Assembly: GCA_028280195.1 (NCBI GenBank)
Contig: JANQMH010000083.1
Location: forward strand, 1-64,000
Direction: 5' to 3'
Origin: Exilibacterium sp.
Lineage (GTDB): Bacteria > Pseudomonadota > Gammaproteobacteria > Pseudomonadales > Cellvibrionaceae
DNA: 64,000 bases
This document shows positions 10,085-19,326 of the stretch, in pieces. The notes below the pieces were generated by a model. The model was not told where the DNA came from. It saw only the letters and a program-made list of their open reading frames with translations, and did no database searches. Made by a program: the position numbers and the translations under genes. Numbering within the stretch: position 1 is the first letter of the stretch; every line of letters starts with the position of its first letter.

Positions 10085-10624
10085 TTACTTTTTCTTTTTC
10101 GGGGCAATCACCATAATCAGCTGCCGGCCTTCCATCTTCGGCCGCTGCTCTACGGTACCCAACTCCTCCAGGTCGTGTTCGATGCGTTGCATCATTTCCA
10201 TCCCCAGTTCCTGGTGGGCCATTTCACGGCCGCGGTAACGCAGTGACACCTTGGCCTTGTCCCCGTGTTCTAGGAAACGTATCAGGTTGCGCAGTTTGAC
10301 CTGATAATCTCCCATTTCCGTCCCTGGGCGAAACTTCATTTCTTTGATCTGCTGCTGCTTCTGTTTCTTGCGCGAAGCAGCCCTGGTCTTTTTGATATCA
10401 AACAAGTGCTTGCCGTAGTCCATCACTTTGCATACCACCGGCTCGCTATCGGGTGCGATTTCCACCAGATCGAGCCCGGCGGCCTGGGCCACCTGCAGTG
10501 CCTCGTCGAGTGTTACTATGCCCGCCTGCTGGCCTTCGGCGTCTATCAACCGAACCTTTCCGGCTTCGATCTGCTCGTTGATACGGGCTTTTTTGGTGCG
10601 TCCCTTGGAGTTGTCTCGTTTGAT
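10085..10624 (-). CDS. infC: Translation initiation factor IF-3 (ATC start codon)
   Basis: 179 residues when read from an ATC codon at 10624-10622. The canonical N-terminal segment ([18 protein letters not shown]) is encoded upstream of any ATG, GTG or TTG in frame; the first conventional start would be a TTG at 10549 that cuts off the conserved N-terminus. A strong Shine-Dalgarno, AGGAG, sits 6 nt before the ATC. IF-3 discriminates against non-AUG starts, so the rare start gives autoregulation, as known for the AUU start of enteric infC. The N domain ([12 protein letters not shown]) and C domain ([20 protein letters not shown], then [13 protein letters not shown] box) are both present. First gene of infC-rpmI-rplT. 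Confidence 0.95.
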   Translation of the reverse strand: MKRDNSKGRTKKARINEQIEAGKVRLIDAEGQQAGIVTLDEALQVAQAAGLDLVEIAPDSEPVVCKVMDYGKHLFDIKKTRAASRKKQKQQQIKEMKFRPGTEMGDYQVKLRNLIRFLEHGDKAKVSLRYRGREMAHQELGMEMMQRIEHDLEELGTVEQRPKMEGRQLIMVIAPKKKK

Positions 10625-11022
10625 GGTTTTTCTCCTGGTTTCGGCTTATTCGCCTGTTATACGCCCCGGCCATAACCCTGGATTAGGCAGGGGCGCTCTA
10701 ATCTGACCCGATAAACCCCAATAGTCGCGCGGAAGCAATAGACTGAAGCCCGGGGCGGACACGGCGCCTCGGGTAGGAGTGTTTATCTAAGTCTTGACCG
10801 CTTTTTGCGGATATTCCACAAAAACGGCCTAACTACAACAAGACCGCGGATTTTATAGCCGATTTGGCTGTTTCTCAAGTGAGAAATGCCCGGAAGCCCT
10901 TGTTTCGTAAGGAATCTTCATATTTTTGGGCTATTTTTTGGAAATGGCGGCCGCAGGGGCGGTTGTGGGGGCAATGGCGCTCGGGCAAATGGTACCTGAG
11001 CAGAAGTAGGCAAACATCGGAG
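10625..11022. other. thrS-side to infC spacer with promoter and structured leader
   Basis: About 400 bases with no supported gene. On the minus strand it carries a sigma70-type promoter candidate (10850-10878) and a roughly 215-nt untranslated leader ahead of infC. The leader contains an imperfect hairpin (CCGTTTTTGTGGA ... TCCGCAAAAAGCGG, 10798-10826). A structured leader would suit L20-type autoregulation of infC-rpmI-rplT. An 80-codon plus-strand frame (10864-11106) has no recognisable features and is not supported. Confidence 0.5.
10850..10878 (-). promoter_or_regulatory. Sigma70-type promoter for infC-rpmI-rplT
   Basis: Minus strand: -35 TTGAGA (5 of 6 consensus), 17-nt spacer, -10 TAAAAT (5 of 6). 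Placed about 225 nt upstream of the ATC start of infC. It implies that the operon does not rely only on read-through from thrS. Confidence 0.55.
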
Positions 11023-11124
11023 TTACTGATGCTTGTGGTAGGACTTGTAAGCATCATAGGCGAGATAACCAATAAAACCGATAAAGCCCATCAGCATAAA
11101 GCCTAACAATACCGTATTAAGCAT
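11023..11124 (-). CDS. Small single-pass membrane protein (33 aa)
   Basis: 33 codons: MLNTVLLGFMLMGFIGFIGY then LAYDAYKSYHKHQ. One transmembrane helix followed by a Tyr/Lys/His-rich basic tail, which should face the cytoplasm. The ATG overlaps the stop of the 75-aa gene by 8 nt (ATGCTTAA), so it is translationally coupled. No family recognised. Too short for most gene callers. Lies in the thrS-infC gap with its partner, an unusual place for extra genes. Confidence 0.6.
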   Translation of the reverse strand: MLNTVLLGFMLMGFIGFIGYLAYDAYKSYHKHQ

Positions 11125-11344
11125 CGTCCAGTTTCTCCAGTAGAGATCGGATCTGTCGATAATTCCACAGGCCAAAGCCGACGAACAAAAATAAACCCAC
11201 AGCGGCAGTGGCCAGAATCCACCAACCGATGGCTTCGTGGTTTTCGACAGCCCAGGCCACCAGGGCCACAATCACCGCCAAGGCAGCAAAAAACATCTTC
11301 TCGTGAAAGGCGATTTCGGCCTTAAGACTATCAGGTTTAGACAT
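11117..11344 (-). CDS. Small two-pass membrane protein (75 aa)
   Basis: 75 residues with two hydrophobic helices (about 18-34, AALAVIVALVAW, and 40-60, WWILATAAVGLFLFVGFGLW) separated by an acidic ENHE turn, and a charged C-terminal tail (QIRSLLEKLDDA). Not assigned to a family. It lies 78 nt downstream of thrS on the same strand, and its stop overlaps the start of the 33-aa gene. The pair resembles a coupled small-membrane-protein cassette. Confidence 0.7.
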   Translation of the reverse strand: MSKPDSLKAEIAFHEKMFFAALAVIVALVAWAVENHEAIGWWILATAAVGLFLFVGFGLWNYRQIRSLLEKLDDA

Positions 11345-11422
11345 GAATTGGCGTCCCTGCCTTGAATTCTTCCGATTTGGCGCCTTAAGCCTTAACTCGG
11401 GCGCCCGTGAAGCAACTGCCTG

Positions 11423-13366
11423 CTACGACTGCCCGGCGGCCAGCTCCAGGCCCGGCTGATGCCCCCTTGTCTCTATATCGCGAGTCAAACGCTGCGCAAA
11501 GGCCTCAATACTCATAGCGCCCAGATTCTCACCGCTGCGGGTTCTGACCGACAGTGTTCCAGTCTCGACCTCTTTGTCGCCGACCACCAGCAGATAGGGC
11601 ACCTTTTGTATGGTGTGCTCGCGGATCTTAAAGCCGATCTTTTCGTTTCTGAGGTCGGAGAAAACCCGGAAGTTCTTGTTTATCATGGTTTTTTCCACTT
11701 CCCTGGCGAAATCCGCCTGCTTGTCGGTGATGGTCATCACCACCGCCTGCTGCGGCGCCAGCCAGGTGGGGAAAGCGCCTTCGTACTGCTCCGTCAGAAT
11801 ACCGATAAAGCGCTCGAACGAACCGAGAATGGCCCGGTGCAGCATCACCGGCACCTGGCGCGAGCCGTCTTCCGCCACATACTGGGCGTCCAGCCGGCCC
11901 GGCATGGAGAAATCCACTTGAATGGTGCCGCACTGCCAGACCCGGCCCAGACAGTCTTTCAGGGAAAACTCGATTTTCGGCCCGTAGAAAGCGCCTTCGC
12001 CGGGCAGCTCCTCCCAGGGCAGACCCTTGGCGTCGAGGGCTTCGGTGAGCGCCCGCTCCGCCCTGTCCCAGTCCTGATCCGAGCCAACGCGCTTTTCAGG
12101 CCGGGTCGACAGCTTGTAAATCAGCCCCGAGAAACCGAAGTCTTCATAAACCTCGTGCAGAAAATCGATAAAGGCCGACACTTCCGGCTGTACCTGCTGC
12201 TCGGTGCAGAAGATATGCGCATCGTCCTGCACAAAGCCGCGCACCCGCATGATGCCGTGCAGGGAGCCGGAGGGTTCATTGCGGTGACAGGAGCCAAACT
12301 CCGCCAGCCGCAGGGGCAGGTCCCGGTAGCTGCGCAGGCCCTGATTGAACACCTGCACATGGCAGGGGCAGTTCATCGGCTTGACGGCAAAAGTGCGGTC
12401 CTCAGAGGCCAGCAAAAACATATCGTCGCCGAACTTGTCGGCGTGGCCGGATTTCTCCCACAGGCTCAAATCCACCAGCTGCGGCGTATGGATTTCCCGG
12501 TAGCCGTGCAATTCCTGCTGCCGGCGCATATAGGCTTCGATGGTTTTATAAATGGTCCAGCCCTTGGGGTGCCAGAAGATCATCCCCGGTGCCTCGTCCT
12601 GCAGATGAAACAGGTCGTGCTTCTTACCCAGCTTGCGATGGTCGCGCTTCTCGGCCTCCTCGAGGCGGTGCAGGTAGGCTTTCAGGTCCTTCTTGCTGGC
12701 CCAGGCGGTACCGTAAATACGCTGCAGCATTTCATTGCGCGCATCGCCGCGCCAGTAGGCACCGGCGACTTTCATCAGCTTGAAAAACTTCAATTTGCCG
12801 GTAGACGGCACGTGGGGCCCGCGGCAAAGGTCTTCAAAATCGCCCTGCCGGTACAGCGAAAGCGTCTCGTCTGCGGGAATACCCTCGATAATCTCCGCCT
12901 TATACTGCTCGCCGATACCGCGAAAAAACGCCACCGCCTCATCGCGGGAGAGCACGCGCCGGGTCACCGGGTAATCGGCACGCGCCAGTTCCTCCATCTT
13001 CTTCTCGATGGCGGTCAAGTCCTCCTGGGTAAAGGCGCGCTGGTAGGCAAAATCGTAGTAGAAGCCGTCCTCGATGGTGGGGCCGATGGTGACCTGGACC
13101 TCGGGGAAGATCTGCTTTACCGCCTGGGCCAGCAGGTGGGCGGTGGAATGGCGGATGACCTCCAGGCCCTCGGGGGACTTGTCGGTTAGGATTGCCAGCT
13201 CGGCGTCTTTTTCAATAACGAAGGACGTGTCCACTTCTCTGCCGTCGACCACGCCGGCCAATGCGGCTTTGGCCAGGCCGGGGCCGATATCGGCGGCGAT
13301 ATCGAGAACGGAAACTGGGGCGTCGAACGCGCGTTGGGAGCCATCGGGGAGGGAGATAAGGGGCAT
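11423..13366 (-). CDS. thrS: Threonyl-tRNA synthetase
   Basis: 647 residues, normal length. TGS domain (1-62; [20 protein letters not shown]), second editing domain with the zinc-site [11 protein letters not shown] box (about 75-240), class II catalytic core with [10 protein letters not shown] (zinc Cys), [20 protein letters not shown] and [11 protein letters not shown], and C-terminal anticodon-binding domain. It charges tRNA-Thr and edits Ser-tRNA-Thr. In enterics ThrRS represses its own mRNA at an operator in the leader; nothing decisive is visible here. First gene of the thrS..ihfA group, preceded by tRNA-Val. Confidence 0.98.
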   Translation of the reverse strand: MPLISLPDGSQRAFDAPVSVLDIAADIGPGLAKAALAGVVDGREVDTSFVIEKDAELAILTDKSPEGLEVIRHSTAHLLAQAVKQIFPEVQVTIGPTIEDGFYYDFAYQRAFTQEDLTAIEKKMEELARADYPVTRRVLSRDEAVAFFRGIGEQYKAEIIEGIPADETLSLYRQGDFEDLCRGPHVPSTGKLKFFKLMKVAGAYWRGDARNEMLQRIYGTAWASKKDLKAYLHRLEEAEKRDHRKLGKKHDLFHLQDEAPGMIFWHPKGWTIYKTIEAYMRRQQELHGYREIHTPQLVDLSLWEKSGHADKFGDDMFLLASEDRTFAVKPMNCPCHVQVFNQGLRSYRDLPLRLAEFGSCHRNEPSGSLHGIMRVRGFVQDDAHIFCTEQQVQPEVSAFIDFLHEVYEDFGFSGLIYKLSTRPEKRVGSDQDWDRAERALTEALDAKGLPWEELPGEGAFYGPKIEFSLKDCLGRVWQCGTIQVDFSMPGRLDAQYVAEDGSRQVPVMLHRAILGSFERFIGILTEQYEGAFPTWLAPQQAVVMTITDKQADFAREVEKTMINKNFRVFSDLRNEKIGFKIREHTIQKVPYLLVVGDKEVETGTLSVRTRSGENLGAMSIEAFAQRLTRDIETRGHQPGLELAAGQS

Positions 13367-13557
13367 GGGGCTGTCCTTGTGTCAGTGGTGACCCCTACGA
13401 AAGGCCACGTGATGGTATTGCTGATGCTTTGCTGCAGCTTTCCGATTATAAGCCGACGGCGTTAGGGCTTGCCAGCCCTCTGCAACCACGACATTCAACA
13501 AGGCGCGGACGGCAGACTGAAATTAAGGGATAACTCTATGATTTTACATTAAAAAAC

Positions 13558-13634
13558 TGGTAGGCACGATTGGATTCGAACCAACGACCCCCACCATGTC
13601 AAGGTGGTGCTCTAACCAACTGAGCTACGTGCCT
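13558..13634 (-). tRNA. tRNA-Val (anticodon GAC)
   Basis: 77-nt minus-strand cloverleaf with encoded CCA. Acceptor AGGCACG/CGTGCCT, D-arm GCTCAGTTGGTTAGAGC, anticodon stem CCACC/GGTGG with loop TTGACAT (GAC), T-loop GGTTCGAATCC. It separates the thrS cluster from the AT-rich polysaccharide locus and is a possible boundary for that locus. Confidence 0.95.
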
Positions 13635-13704
13635 TTTCAGTAAAAGCGACGCACTCTACCAATGAAAACCAAATATCGCAAGTCTGTTTTGTAAGGCCTA
13701 TAAA

Positions 13705-14787
13705 CTACTTTTGTTTGCCCTGCCTTGTTTGATAACTGCGTAAACCATGTCGAACAAGTACAACAATGATCCCCAAAATACCTCCAATAAGCATTGCTAC
13801 GGCCACTATCAGTACATTGTTGGGTCCGACAGGCTTTAGTGGGGGACTTATAGACTTTGGGTAGACCAGGGGGCGAAATTCACTAATATTCCGATTGATC
13901 CGCTCTCGATCGGCCAGCAATGACGCTTTGGCGGCCTGCAGTTCTCGTAATCCTTCCACAAATGCATCTTTATCACGACGTCGTTCCAATGCCTTCAATT
14001 CAAAGGTTAGCGCTTTTTCTCCCAATAAGTATTGGCGACTGTTAAATAAAGTGATCTCTACATTAGCTAGCCGATCAAACTCAGCTTCCTCAATCCCCAG
14101 AGAAGTGGCGATCGTTAATGCTTCGGTAATATCTGCGATACGGTCGCTAATTTCGGCTTCGGCTTTAACTCTGGCTTGCAGAATCGCTTGATCGATACGT
14201 TCAATACTGGTATCGATAGCTTCTAGCAGTTTTGAGATGGACGTTGTTGATACCCTGGCTGAAACATAACCAAGAAATCCAGAGAGATAGCCTGAAACCA
14301 ATACCGGATCGTCTCCCGTAAGACGTATGCTAGCCGATTTCTCTTCTATCGATTCGGTTAAATGAAGCGATTCCCTGAAGTCAAGGAAGTCATCAAGTGC
14401 TGCGCCTTCTAATGGCCCATAATGCCTGGAGCCTAGGTGATGTATCCAGAATTGTTTTTGATATTCCAAACTGTTTAGGTCATTTATGGCCGAGCGATAA
14501 AACACCTCTACATCTTGGATATTAACACCATAGCCTAATTCTTTACCACCATTACCAGGAAGCACAGGAGCCAGCTGGATAGTATCAATAGGATATAGCT
14601 TGACCAAAACCTGATACTGTTTCGGCATATAGCCCAGGTAGGCTAAAGATACCAGTAAAGAGAGGGCCACCATAACTAAAAGTGCCCACTTATCTTGCCA
14701 AATCACTTCGAGGAGATAAATTAAGTCAATCTCATCTTTCTCTCGCAAGGCAATATGGTAGGCTTGTTCAGGCATTTTTTGATACAT
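13705..14787 (-). CDS. Wzz-like polysaccharide co-polymerase (chain-length determinant)
   Basis: 360 residues with the two-helix topology of polysaccharide co-polymerases: TM1 about 34-54 (WALLVMVALSLLVSLAYLGY), a long periplasmic region rich in coiled coil (about 190-300), a proline-rich segment (SPPLKPVGPN), and TM2 about 330-350. It lacks a cytoplasmic kinase domain, so it is Wzz rather than Wzc type. It would set the modal length of the O-antigen made by the Wzy-type polymerase. Downstream of a second, longer Wzz-like gene (38-nt gap). Confidence 0.8.
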   Translation of the reverse strand: MYQKMPEQAYHIALREKDEIDLIYLLEVIWQDKWALLVMVALSLLVSLAYLGYMPKQYQVLVKLYPIDTIQLAPVLPGNGGKELGYGVNIQDVEVFYRSAINDLNSLEYQKQFWIHHLGSRHYGPLEGAALDDFLDFRESLHLTESIEEKSASIRLTGDDPVLVSGYLSGFLGYVSARVSTTSISKLLEAIDTSIERIDQAILQARVKAEAEISDRIADITEALTIATSLGIEEAEFDRLANVEITLFNSRQYLLGEKALTFELKALERRRDKDAFVEGLRELQAAKASLLADRERINRNISEFRPLVYPKSISPPLKPVGPNNVLIVAVAMLIGGILGIIVVLVRHGLRSYQTRQGKQK

Positions 14788-14825
14788 AGGCCAATAAGCT
14801 AGGCTCCCTTAACCAAAGTGGCGAT

Positions 14826-16400
14826 CTATCTGCTTTGAACAATTTTCCTGCGATTTTTGAAGGCGTGCCGAACCATTACGCTAGGCACTACAATAATTGC
14901 CATAATAATGAGCAACGCGGCCCATACAACCACTGCCCTCACAATATCAATTGGAAATGTCTTTATGTAAGGCTGATTGGTAATTGGCTCGTATAACTTA
15001 CCATTGATGCCGATACTTTCTTTGCTAAGCTGCTTATAAATGCGCTGCGTAATATCTAGAAAATCTGAAATTCTATCTAGAATCTTTGGCAAGATACGCT
15101 CTGCCCGTGTCAGATATTCATCTTTTAACGCTTTAGATGTTTCAGACTGCCCCTCACCTTTTAGCGCTGTAATTAATCGGTTCACCCCAGCTATCTGGTT
15201 CTGTAAATCTGCCGCCTTTATATTTGTATCTAGCCATCGTTGATTTAGCATCTGCCGATACTCTTCTGCTTTATCTTCACTAGACATGTCCAGAACACGA
15301 TCCAAGGCTCCGGCACTTAACTGAGCCCCCCCACCCAGGTAAGCTACACCGTCTTGAACTGGAGCAATAGTCGCCAATGACGTTTCTGAGGAATACTTTT
15401 CAAATGCTTCTTTTACTAAATCGGCCTGACGTTGCAGGAATTGGAAATCTTCGGTCAAACGCTGCCTTTTATCTTCATAATAGTATAGAGATAAGTCACG
15501 ATTACGAGTCAGCCCTAAAGACCTTATTGGAGACATCAAGTCATCTATTACATAGCGTTGCAAGTCTTTTAAAGACTGTTTTAAATCAGCTAGCCTCACT
15601 CCGGTAATCGGGTCAGTAAGGGTTGCAGCACCATCAAACTCGGAAAGCAGCTCAATATTTGCTTCGACTAACTGCGTTTTCTCCTGCAAAAGATCGCTAA
15701 TCACCATATAATCGATATTATTAACTAGTTCTCGATCGATAGACTTGGCCGAGGCAAGCTCAATGTCCAAATCTAATACACCTTTATTAGTAATAGAGTA
15801 CTGGGCCCAAGTAGCAGGCAAATCAGATAGGATTTTCGATACTAGCTCCGATGATAATTCAAATCGATCCAGGCTTATAGCCAACATCGCAGCTCCGCTT
15901 GTAGCCGACGCTAGCTCCGCAGACATACGCCTTTCTATACTTTCAAATTCAGGTCCAACTAAACTAGTGTTACTAAGAAGCCGTCTATACCTGTCTACTA
16001 TCAAAGCATAAGTTGGCGCATAGGGCTCGATACTGAGAGAACGGCGAAACTCCTCTACAGTAATACCACGGGTCTCCAAGCTATGCTTTTCAAAAACTTC
16101 TTGAATAATCACGGGCGCAATGATGTCTTCAAGATGGAAGGCGGCTCCATTCGGGTAAGTGCGCTGATCCACTCCAACGAAGGTCAGCTTGATGGCTTTA
16201 TATACTTTGTTACTAGGGTTACTTATAAGTATTTCTATCGAAAGCCAACCAATGTAAGCCACAGTAACTAATAGAGCTCCTAAAAAAAGCGGCTTCCAAG
16301 TCCTGCTAACAGAGTTAAGTAATTCGAGTAAATCTACCTCATCTGGCAGGGCGCCCCTCAAAGGGTCAGAACCAGAAATTGGCTTGGTCATCTTGTTCAA
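14826..16400 (-). CDS. Second Wzz-like polysaccharide co-polymerase, extended periplasmic domain
   Basis: 524 residues, longer than classic Wzz (320-370). TM1 about 36-58 (PLFLGALLVTVAYIGWLSIE), large periplasmic domain with several predicted coiled coils, TM2 about 490-512 (VVVWAALLIIMAIIVVPSVM), basic cytoplasmic tail. The Pro-rich motif before TM2 is weak (NQPYIKTFPID). No ATP-binding domain. Likely works with the neighbouring 360-aa protein, giving two modal lengths or a hetero-oligomer (inference). Its leader carries a 7-bp inverted repeat (AACCTTT/AAAGGTT). Divergent from the WbpM-type gene. Confidence 0.7.
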   Translation of the reverse strand: MNKMTKPISGSDPLRGALPDEVDLLELLNSVSRTWKPLFLGALLVTVAYIGWLSIEILISNPSNKVYKAIKLTFVGVDQRTYPNGAAFHLEDIIAPVIIQEVFEKHSLETRGITVEEFRRSLSIEPYAPTYALIVDRYRRLLSNTSLVGPEFESIERRMSAELASATSGAAMLAISLDRFELSSELVSKILSDLPATWAQYSITNKGVLDLDIELASAKSIDRELVNNIDYMVISDLLQEKTQLVEANIELLSEFDGAATLTDPITGVRLADLKQSLKDLQRYVIDDLMSPIRSLGLTRNRDLSLYYYEDKRQRLTEDFQFLQRQADLVKEAFEKYSSETSLATIAPVQDGVAYLGGGAQLSAGALDRVLDMSSEDKAEEYRQMLNQRWLDTNIKAADLQNQIAGVNRLITALKGEGQSETSKALKDEYLTRAERILPKILDRISDFLDITQRIYKQLSKESIGINGKLYEPITNQPYIKTFPIDIVRAVVVWAALLIIMAIIVVPSVMVRHAFKNRRKIVQSR

Positions 16401-16886
16401 ATTTTAACCTTTCCGTTTTGGAGTTAAAGGTTTTATTAATAGTATATCCATATAAGCACCATTTTACTCAAGGCAAAGCTCTAAGTACTAATTCTTATTG
16501 ATAAACACTCCGGAATCAATGCCTCGTAGGTAACCATGCAGTAATGTCATCAAGGTGTGCCTTAAAGGCTTATCCGGTATAAATTTTCCATATAAATCAG
16601 TAAGTTATATAGAAAAATCATTGACAGACCTCAGCTGAATATATACCATAGTTCCGCCTTTGATCAGTATATTGGCATGGTGACTTGGTCTACGCCACGA
16701 ATTGAATATCCTTAAGCAAGCCAACAGGCGTCAAAAGCCACTTGCTGATAGTCCGATTTTAAGAACTTATGACTTCTGGAATTAACGGTACATTTTTTTT
16801 CATTTACTTGTAGGTTTTTCGGCTAAAATGCATAAGACACCTTCAAGTTTATGGAGGTGATATATAAAAAAGGAGTTACATAGTAA
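16401..16886. other. Divergent intergenic region between wzz-like and wbpM-like genes
   Basis: 486 AT-rich bases without a supported gene. It contains a plus-strand promoter candidate (16621-16649) and a 7-bp inverted repeat near the minus-strand leader at about 16404-16432. A Shine-Dalgarno AGGAG lies about 11 nt upstream of the 16887 ATG. No RfaH-type ops or JUMPStart sequence was found. Confidence 0.45.
16621..16649 (+). promoter_or_regulatory. Sigma70-type promoter for the wbpM-like gene
   Basis: Perfect -35 TTGACA at 16621-16626, 17-nt spacer, -10 TACCAT (4 of 6) at 16644-16649. It leaves a roughly 230-nt leader before the ATG at 16887. Confidence 0.45.
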
Positions 16887-18845
16887 ATGTTGGGGTTATT
16901 ACTGAATGCACCAAGGAAGGCTAAAAGAGTCCTGTCCCTAGTTTATGATACCCTTGCGATTGGGCTAGCATTGTATGCATCTATCTGCTTAAGGTTAGGG
17001 GCAGTGTGGGTAGATATCGGCCGGCAGGAACTTGCAAGCCTTGGTATAACTTTGATTGTTTCCCTAGCCGCCTTTATAAAACTTGGATTATACAGAGCTA
17101 TTTTACGATATATGGCTCATCAGGCTTTAATTAGTGTGGTGGTTGGTGTCTGCATATCAGGGGCTGCTTTAGCTGCCAGCAGCTTCTTCATAAAAGCATC
17201 TATTCCTCGATCAGTCCCGTTTATTTATGTTTTTACTGCTTTATTTTTTGTTGGAACCCCTCGCCTACTTATCAGAAGCTTTGTATCACATTTAGTACGC
17301 ACCAAAGCTAGCATTAAGGAAAACATTGTAATTTACGGAGCAGGCTACAGCGGATACCAACTAGCCAACTCGATACAAGACACCCATTACAAGGTTATCG
17401 CTTTTATAGACGATAATCCCAAGTTAAAGGGAACTCTGTTAAGGGGATTACCAGTATACAAACCCAGAAGTCTAAATAAACTCATTAAGCAGCATCAAAT
17501 TACTAAAGTTTTTCTTGCTTTAGGGTCGGCTTCCAGGCGCAGGAGGTCACAAATTATAAACTCACTTGAACCCCTGAGCATTGGAATACAAACAATACCA
17601 CCTATCCAAGATATTCTTAGCGGAAAAGCTAAAATCGAAGATATTAAGGATGTCGAAATTGAGGATCTCTTAGGCCGCGACCCTGTAAAGCCCAAAGTAG
17701 AGCTTCTCCATGCTTGCGTCACAAATAAGTCAGTAATGGTTACAGGAGCGGGGGGATCCATAGGCTCTGAACTCTGCCGACAAATCATTCAGCAGAAACC
17801 ATCAAAGTTAATACTATTTGAAATCAGTGAGGTTAGCCTCTATCAAATAGAGCAAGAATTATTGCGGCTTGCGGAAGGGCAATCACCTAACTCGGTTGAG
17901 TTGGTATCTCTTATTGGGTCAGTGCAAGATCAAAAATTGCTAACTACCATCATGCAAACATTCGGTGTGCAAACAGTTTACCATGCAGCCGCTTACAAGC
18001 ACGTGCCCATCGTCGAACACAACATAGTTGAGGGTGTGCGCAATAATGTGTTTGGTACTTGGTACTGTGCTGAAGCGGCAATTGCCTCTAAGGTAGAGTC
18101 CTTCGTACTAATATCGACTGATAAAGCTGTACGCTCCACAAATATTATGGGTGCATCAAAACGTTTTGCAGAGCTGTTACTTCAAGGCCTAGCCCAACGA
18201 CAACAAGACACACGTTTTACCATGGTACGCTTTGGTAACGTACTTGGTTCCTCCGGCTCCGTTGTGCCTCTCTTTCGCCAACAAATCAAAAATGGTGGGC
18301 CGGTAACAGTGACACACCCTGACATCATCCGGTATTTTATGACTATACCCGAAGCAGCTGAACTCGTTATCCAGGCCGGAGCAATGGGGCAAGGAGGCGA
18401 CGTATTCGTCTTAGATATGGGCGAGCCAGTAAAAATCGTAGACCTAGCGAAGAGAATGATTCATTTATCGGGTCTTGGGATTAAAGATGCAAACAACCCA
18501 GAAGGTGATATCGAAATACAGTTTACCGGCCTACGCCCAGGAGAAAAGCTCTTTGAAGAGTTACTAGTAGGTGACAATGTATCTGGAACTCATCACTCAC
18601 GCATTTTGAGGGCGGAGGAGGAGTTTTTAATATGGCCAGAAACAAAACGACTTTTAACTCAACTCCAGACAGCATGCTCAAACCAGATAAGTAAAGATGT
18701 AAAAAACTTACTAACCACTGCGCCAATAGGTTTTATCAGTAAGGAACGCATTGTCGATCCAATTTGGGTGGCTGGAAATAAGGCTAAAAAATTAAGGCTG
18801 GTTCAAGGCGAACCTGTCACGAGCATTGCTGATGTTCCAAACTAA
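16887..18845 (+). CDS. wbpM: Membrane-bound nucleotide-sugar 4,6-dehydratase, WbpM/FlaA1-CapD type
   Basis: 652 residues. Four N-terminal transmembrane helices (about 1-120), a first Rossmann CoA-binding-like domain (IVIYGAGYSGYQLANS, near 147), then the catalytic SDR domain (VMVTGAGGSIGSELCRQI, near 282; STDKAVRSTNIMGASKRFAE). The Tyr of the usual Y-x-x-x-K pair is replaced by Met (NIMGASK), as known for WbpM-type C6-dehydratases. It probably converts UDP-GlcNAc to UDP-4-keto-6-deoxy-GlcNAc for 6-deoxy-amino sugars. It is the only clear plus-strand biosynthesis gene at this end of the locus. Confidence 0.9.
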   Translation: MLGLLLNAPRKAKRVLSLVYDTLAIGLALYASICLRLGAVWVDIGRQELASLGITLIVSLAAFIKLGLYRAILRYMAHQALISVVVGVCISGAALAASSFFIKASIPRSVPFIYVFTALFFVGTPRLLIRSFVSHLVRTKASIKENIVIYGAGYSGYQLANSIQDTHYKVIAFIDDNPKLKGTLLRGLPVYKPRSLNKLIKQHQITKVFLALGSASRRRRSQIINSLEPLSIGIQTIPPIQDILSGKAKIEDIKDVEIEDLLGRDPVKPKVELLHACVTNKSVMVTGAGGSIGSELCRQIIQQKPSKLILFEISEVSLYQIEQELLRLAEGQSPNSVELVSLIGSVQDQKLLTTIMQTFGVQTVYHAAAYKHVPIVEHNIVEGVRNNVFGTWYCAEAAIASKVESFVLISTDKAVRSTNIMGASKRFAELLLQGLAQRQQDTRFTMVRFGNVLGSSGSVVPLFRQQIKNGGPVTVTHPDIIRYFMTIPEAAELVIQAGAMGQGGDVFVLDMGEPVKIVDLAKRMIHLSGLGIKDANNPEGDIEIQFTGLRPGEKLFEELLVGDNVSGTHHSRILRAEEEFLIWPETKRLLTQLQTACSNQISKDVKNLLTTAPIGFISKERIVDPIWVAGNKAKKLRLVQGEPVTSIADVPN

Positions 18846-19026
18846 AGATTGCCCTCTCACAAGAAAGCGGATATAAAGCTCGAATAATACAAACCAAAAG
18901 TACAGCCTTCTTGCAGAACGCCAAAAGAGGACTTCACATCAAAAATCGAAATATTTGAACATGCTTAACTAGAAAAGAAGGAGTTGGAACCTTTGCTTTA
19001 GGCACTCAATACTAGTACAAATGCGA
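18846..19026. other. Spacer after wbpM-like gene
   Basis: No gene, promoter or terminator is convincing in these 181 bases. The transposase remnant and its hairpin follow immediately. Together with the remnant, the gene-free stretch runs to 19326. Confidence 0.4.
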
Positions 19027-19027
19027 G

Positions 19028-19044
19028 CCCCAGCTCTGCTGGGG
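19028..19044. repeat. GC-rich hairpin, left of transposase remnant
   Basis: CCCCAGC-TCT-GCTGGGG: perfect 7-bp stem with loop TCT. There is no T-run, so not an intrinsic terminator. It is followed by GGATTACC; the other hairpin here is followed by a similar string and has the same loop. Confidence 0.6.
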
Positions 19045-19210
19045 GGATTACCGCTGGTTTCGTTAAAGGTAAGAGTGCGATCCACATTGCTCGAACTTAC
19101 CTTGAACGACAAAGGAATTTGCAGATCAACCCTTTAGAGCCAGAGAGTAATGTTGCGCCAAGGGTGGGCAGGAATGAACAGGTGATCCGGAATTGCTTTG
19201 AGCAGCTCAC

Positions 19211-19241
19211 AACTATCCCCCGGTTCTACCGGGGGATAGTT
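19211..19241. repeat. Perfect 14-bp-stem hairpin, right of transposase remnant
   Basis: Arms AACTATCCCCCGGT and ACCGGGGGATAGTT are perfect reverse complements with loop TCT. The hairpin lies inside the 3' end of the transposase remnant frame. Likely an element end or REP-like hairpin recognised by the lost transposase. Confidence 0.65.
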
Positions 19242-19326
19242 ACCAAAAGATAAGCTCGACGATTTGCCTCAAAACCGAGGGTTAGAGGAAGACTTAACTA
19301 AAACCAACAATATACCTTTCTTAAAA

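Larger units (their letters stand above)
19027..19253 (+). pseudogene. IS200/IS605-type (Y1) transposase remnant
   Basis: A frame from about 19032 to a TAA at 19251 reads GGITAGFVKGKSAIHIARTY, then an altered stretch and VGRNEQVIRNCFEQ. These strings match the C-terminal third of IS200-like HUH transposases (KGKSAIHIAR ... VGRDEQVIR type). The N-terminal half, with the HUH and catalytic Tyr, is absent and the middle is divergent, so this is a decayed fragment. It is bracketed by two GC-rich hairpins (19028-19044 and 19211-19241) typical of this superfamily. Confidence 0.65.

Noticed and set aside
10864..11106. 80-codon plus-strand ORF upstream of infC
   Set aside because: Overlaps the infC promoter and the small coupled membrane genes; Trp/Arg-rich composition and no domain.
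11459..13189. 576-codon frame antisense to thrS
   Set aside because: Covers thrS, which is unambiguous; no ribosome site or homology seen.
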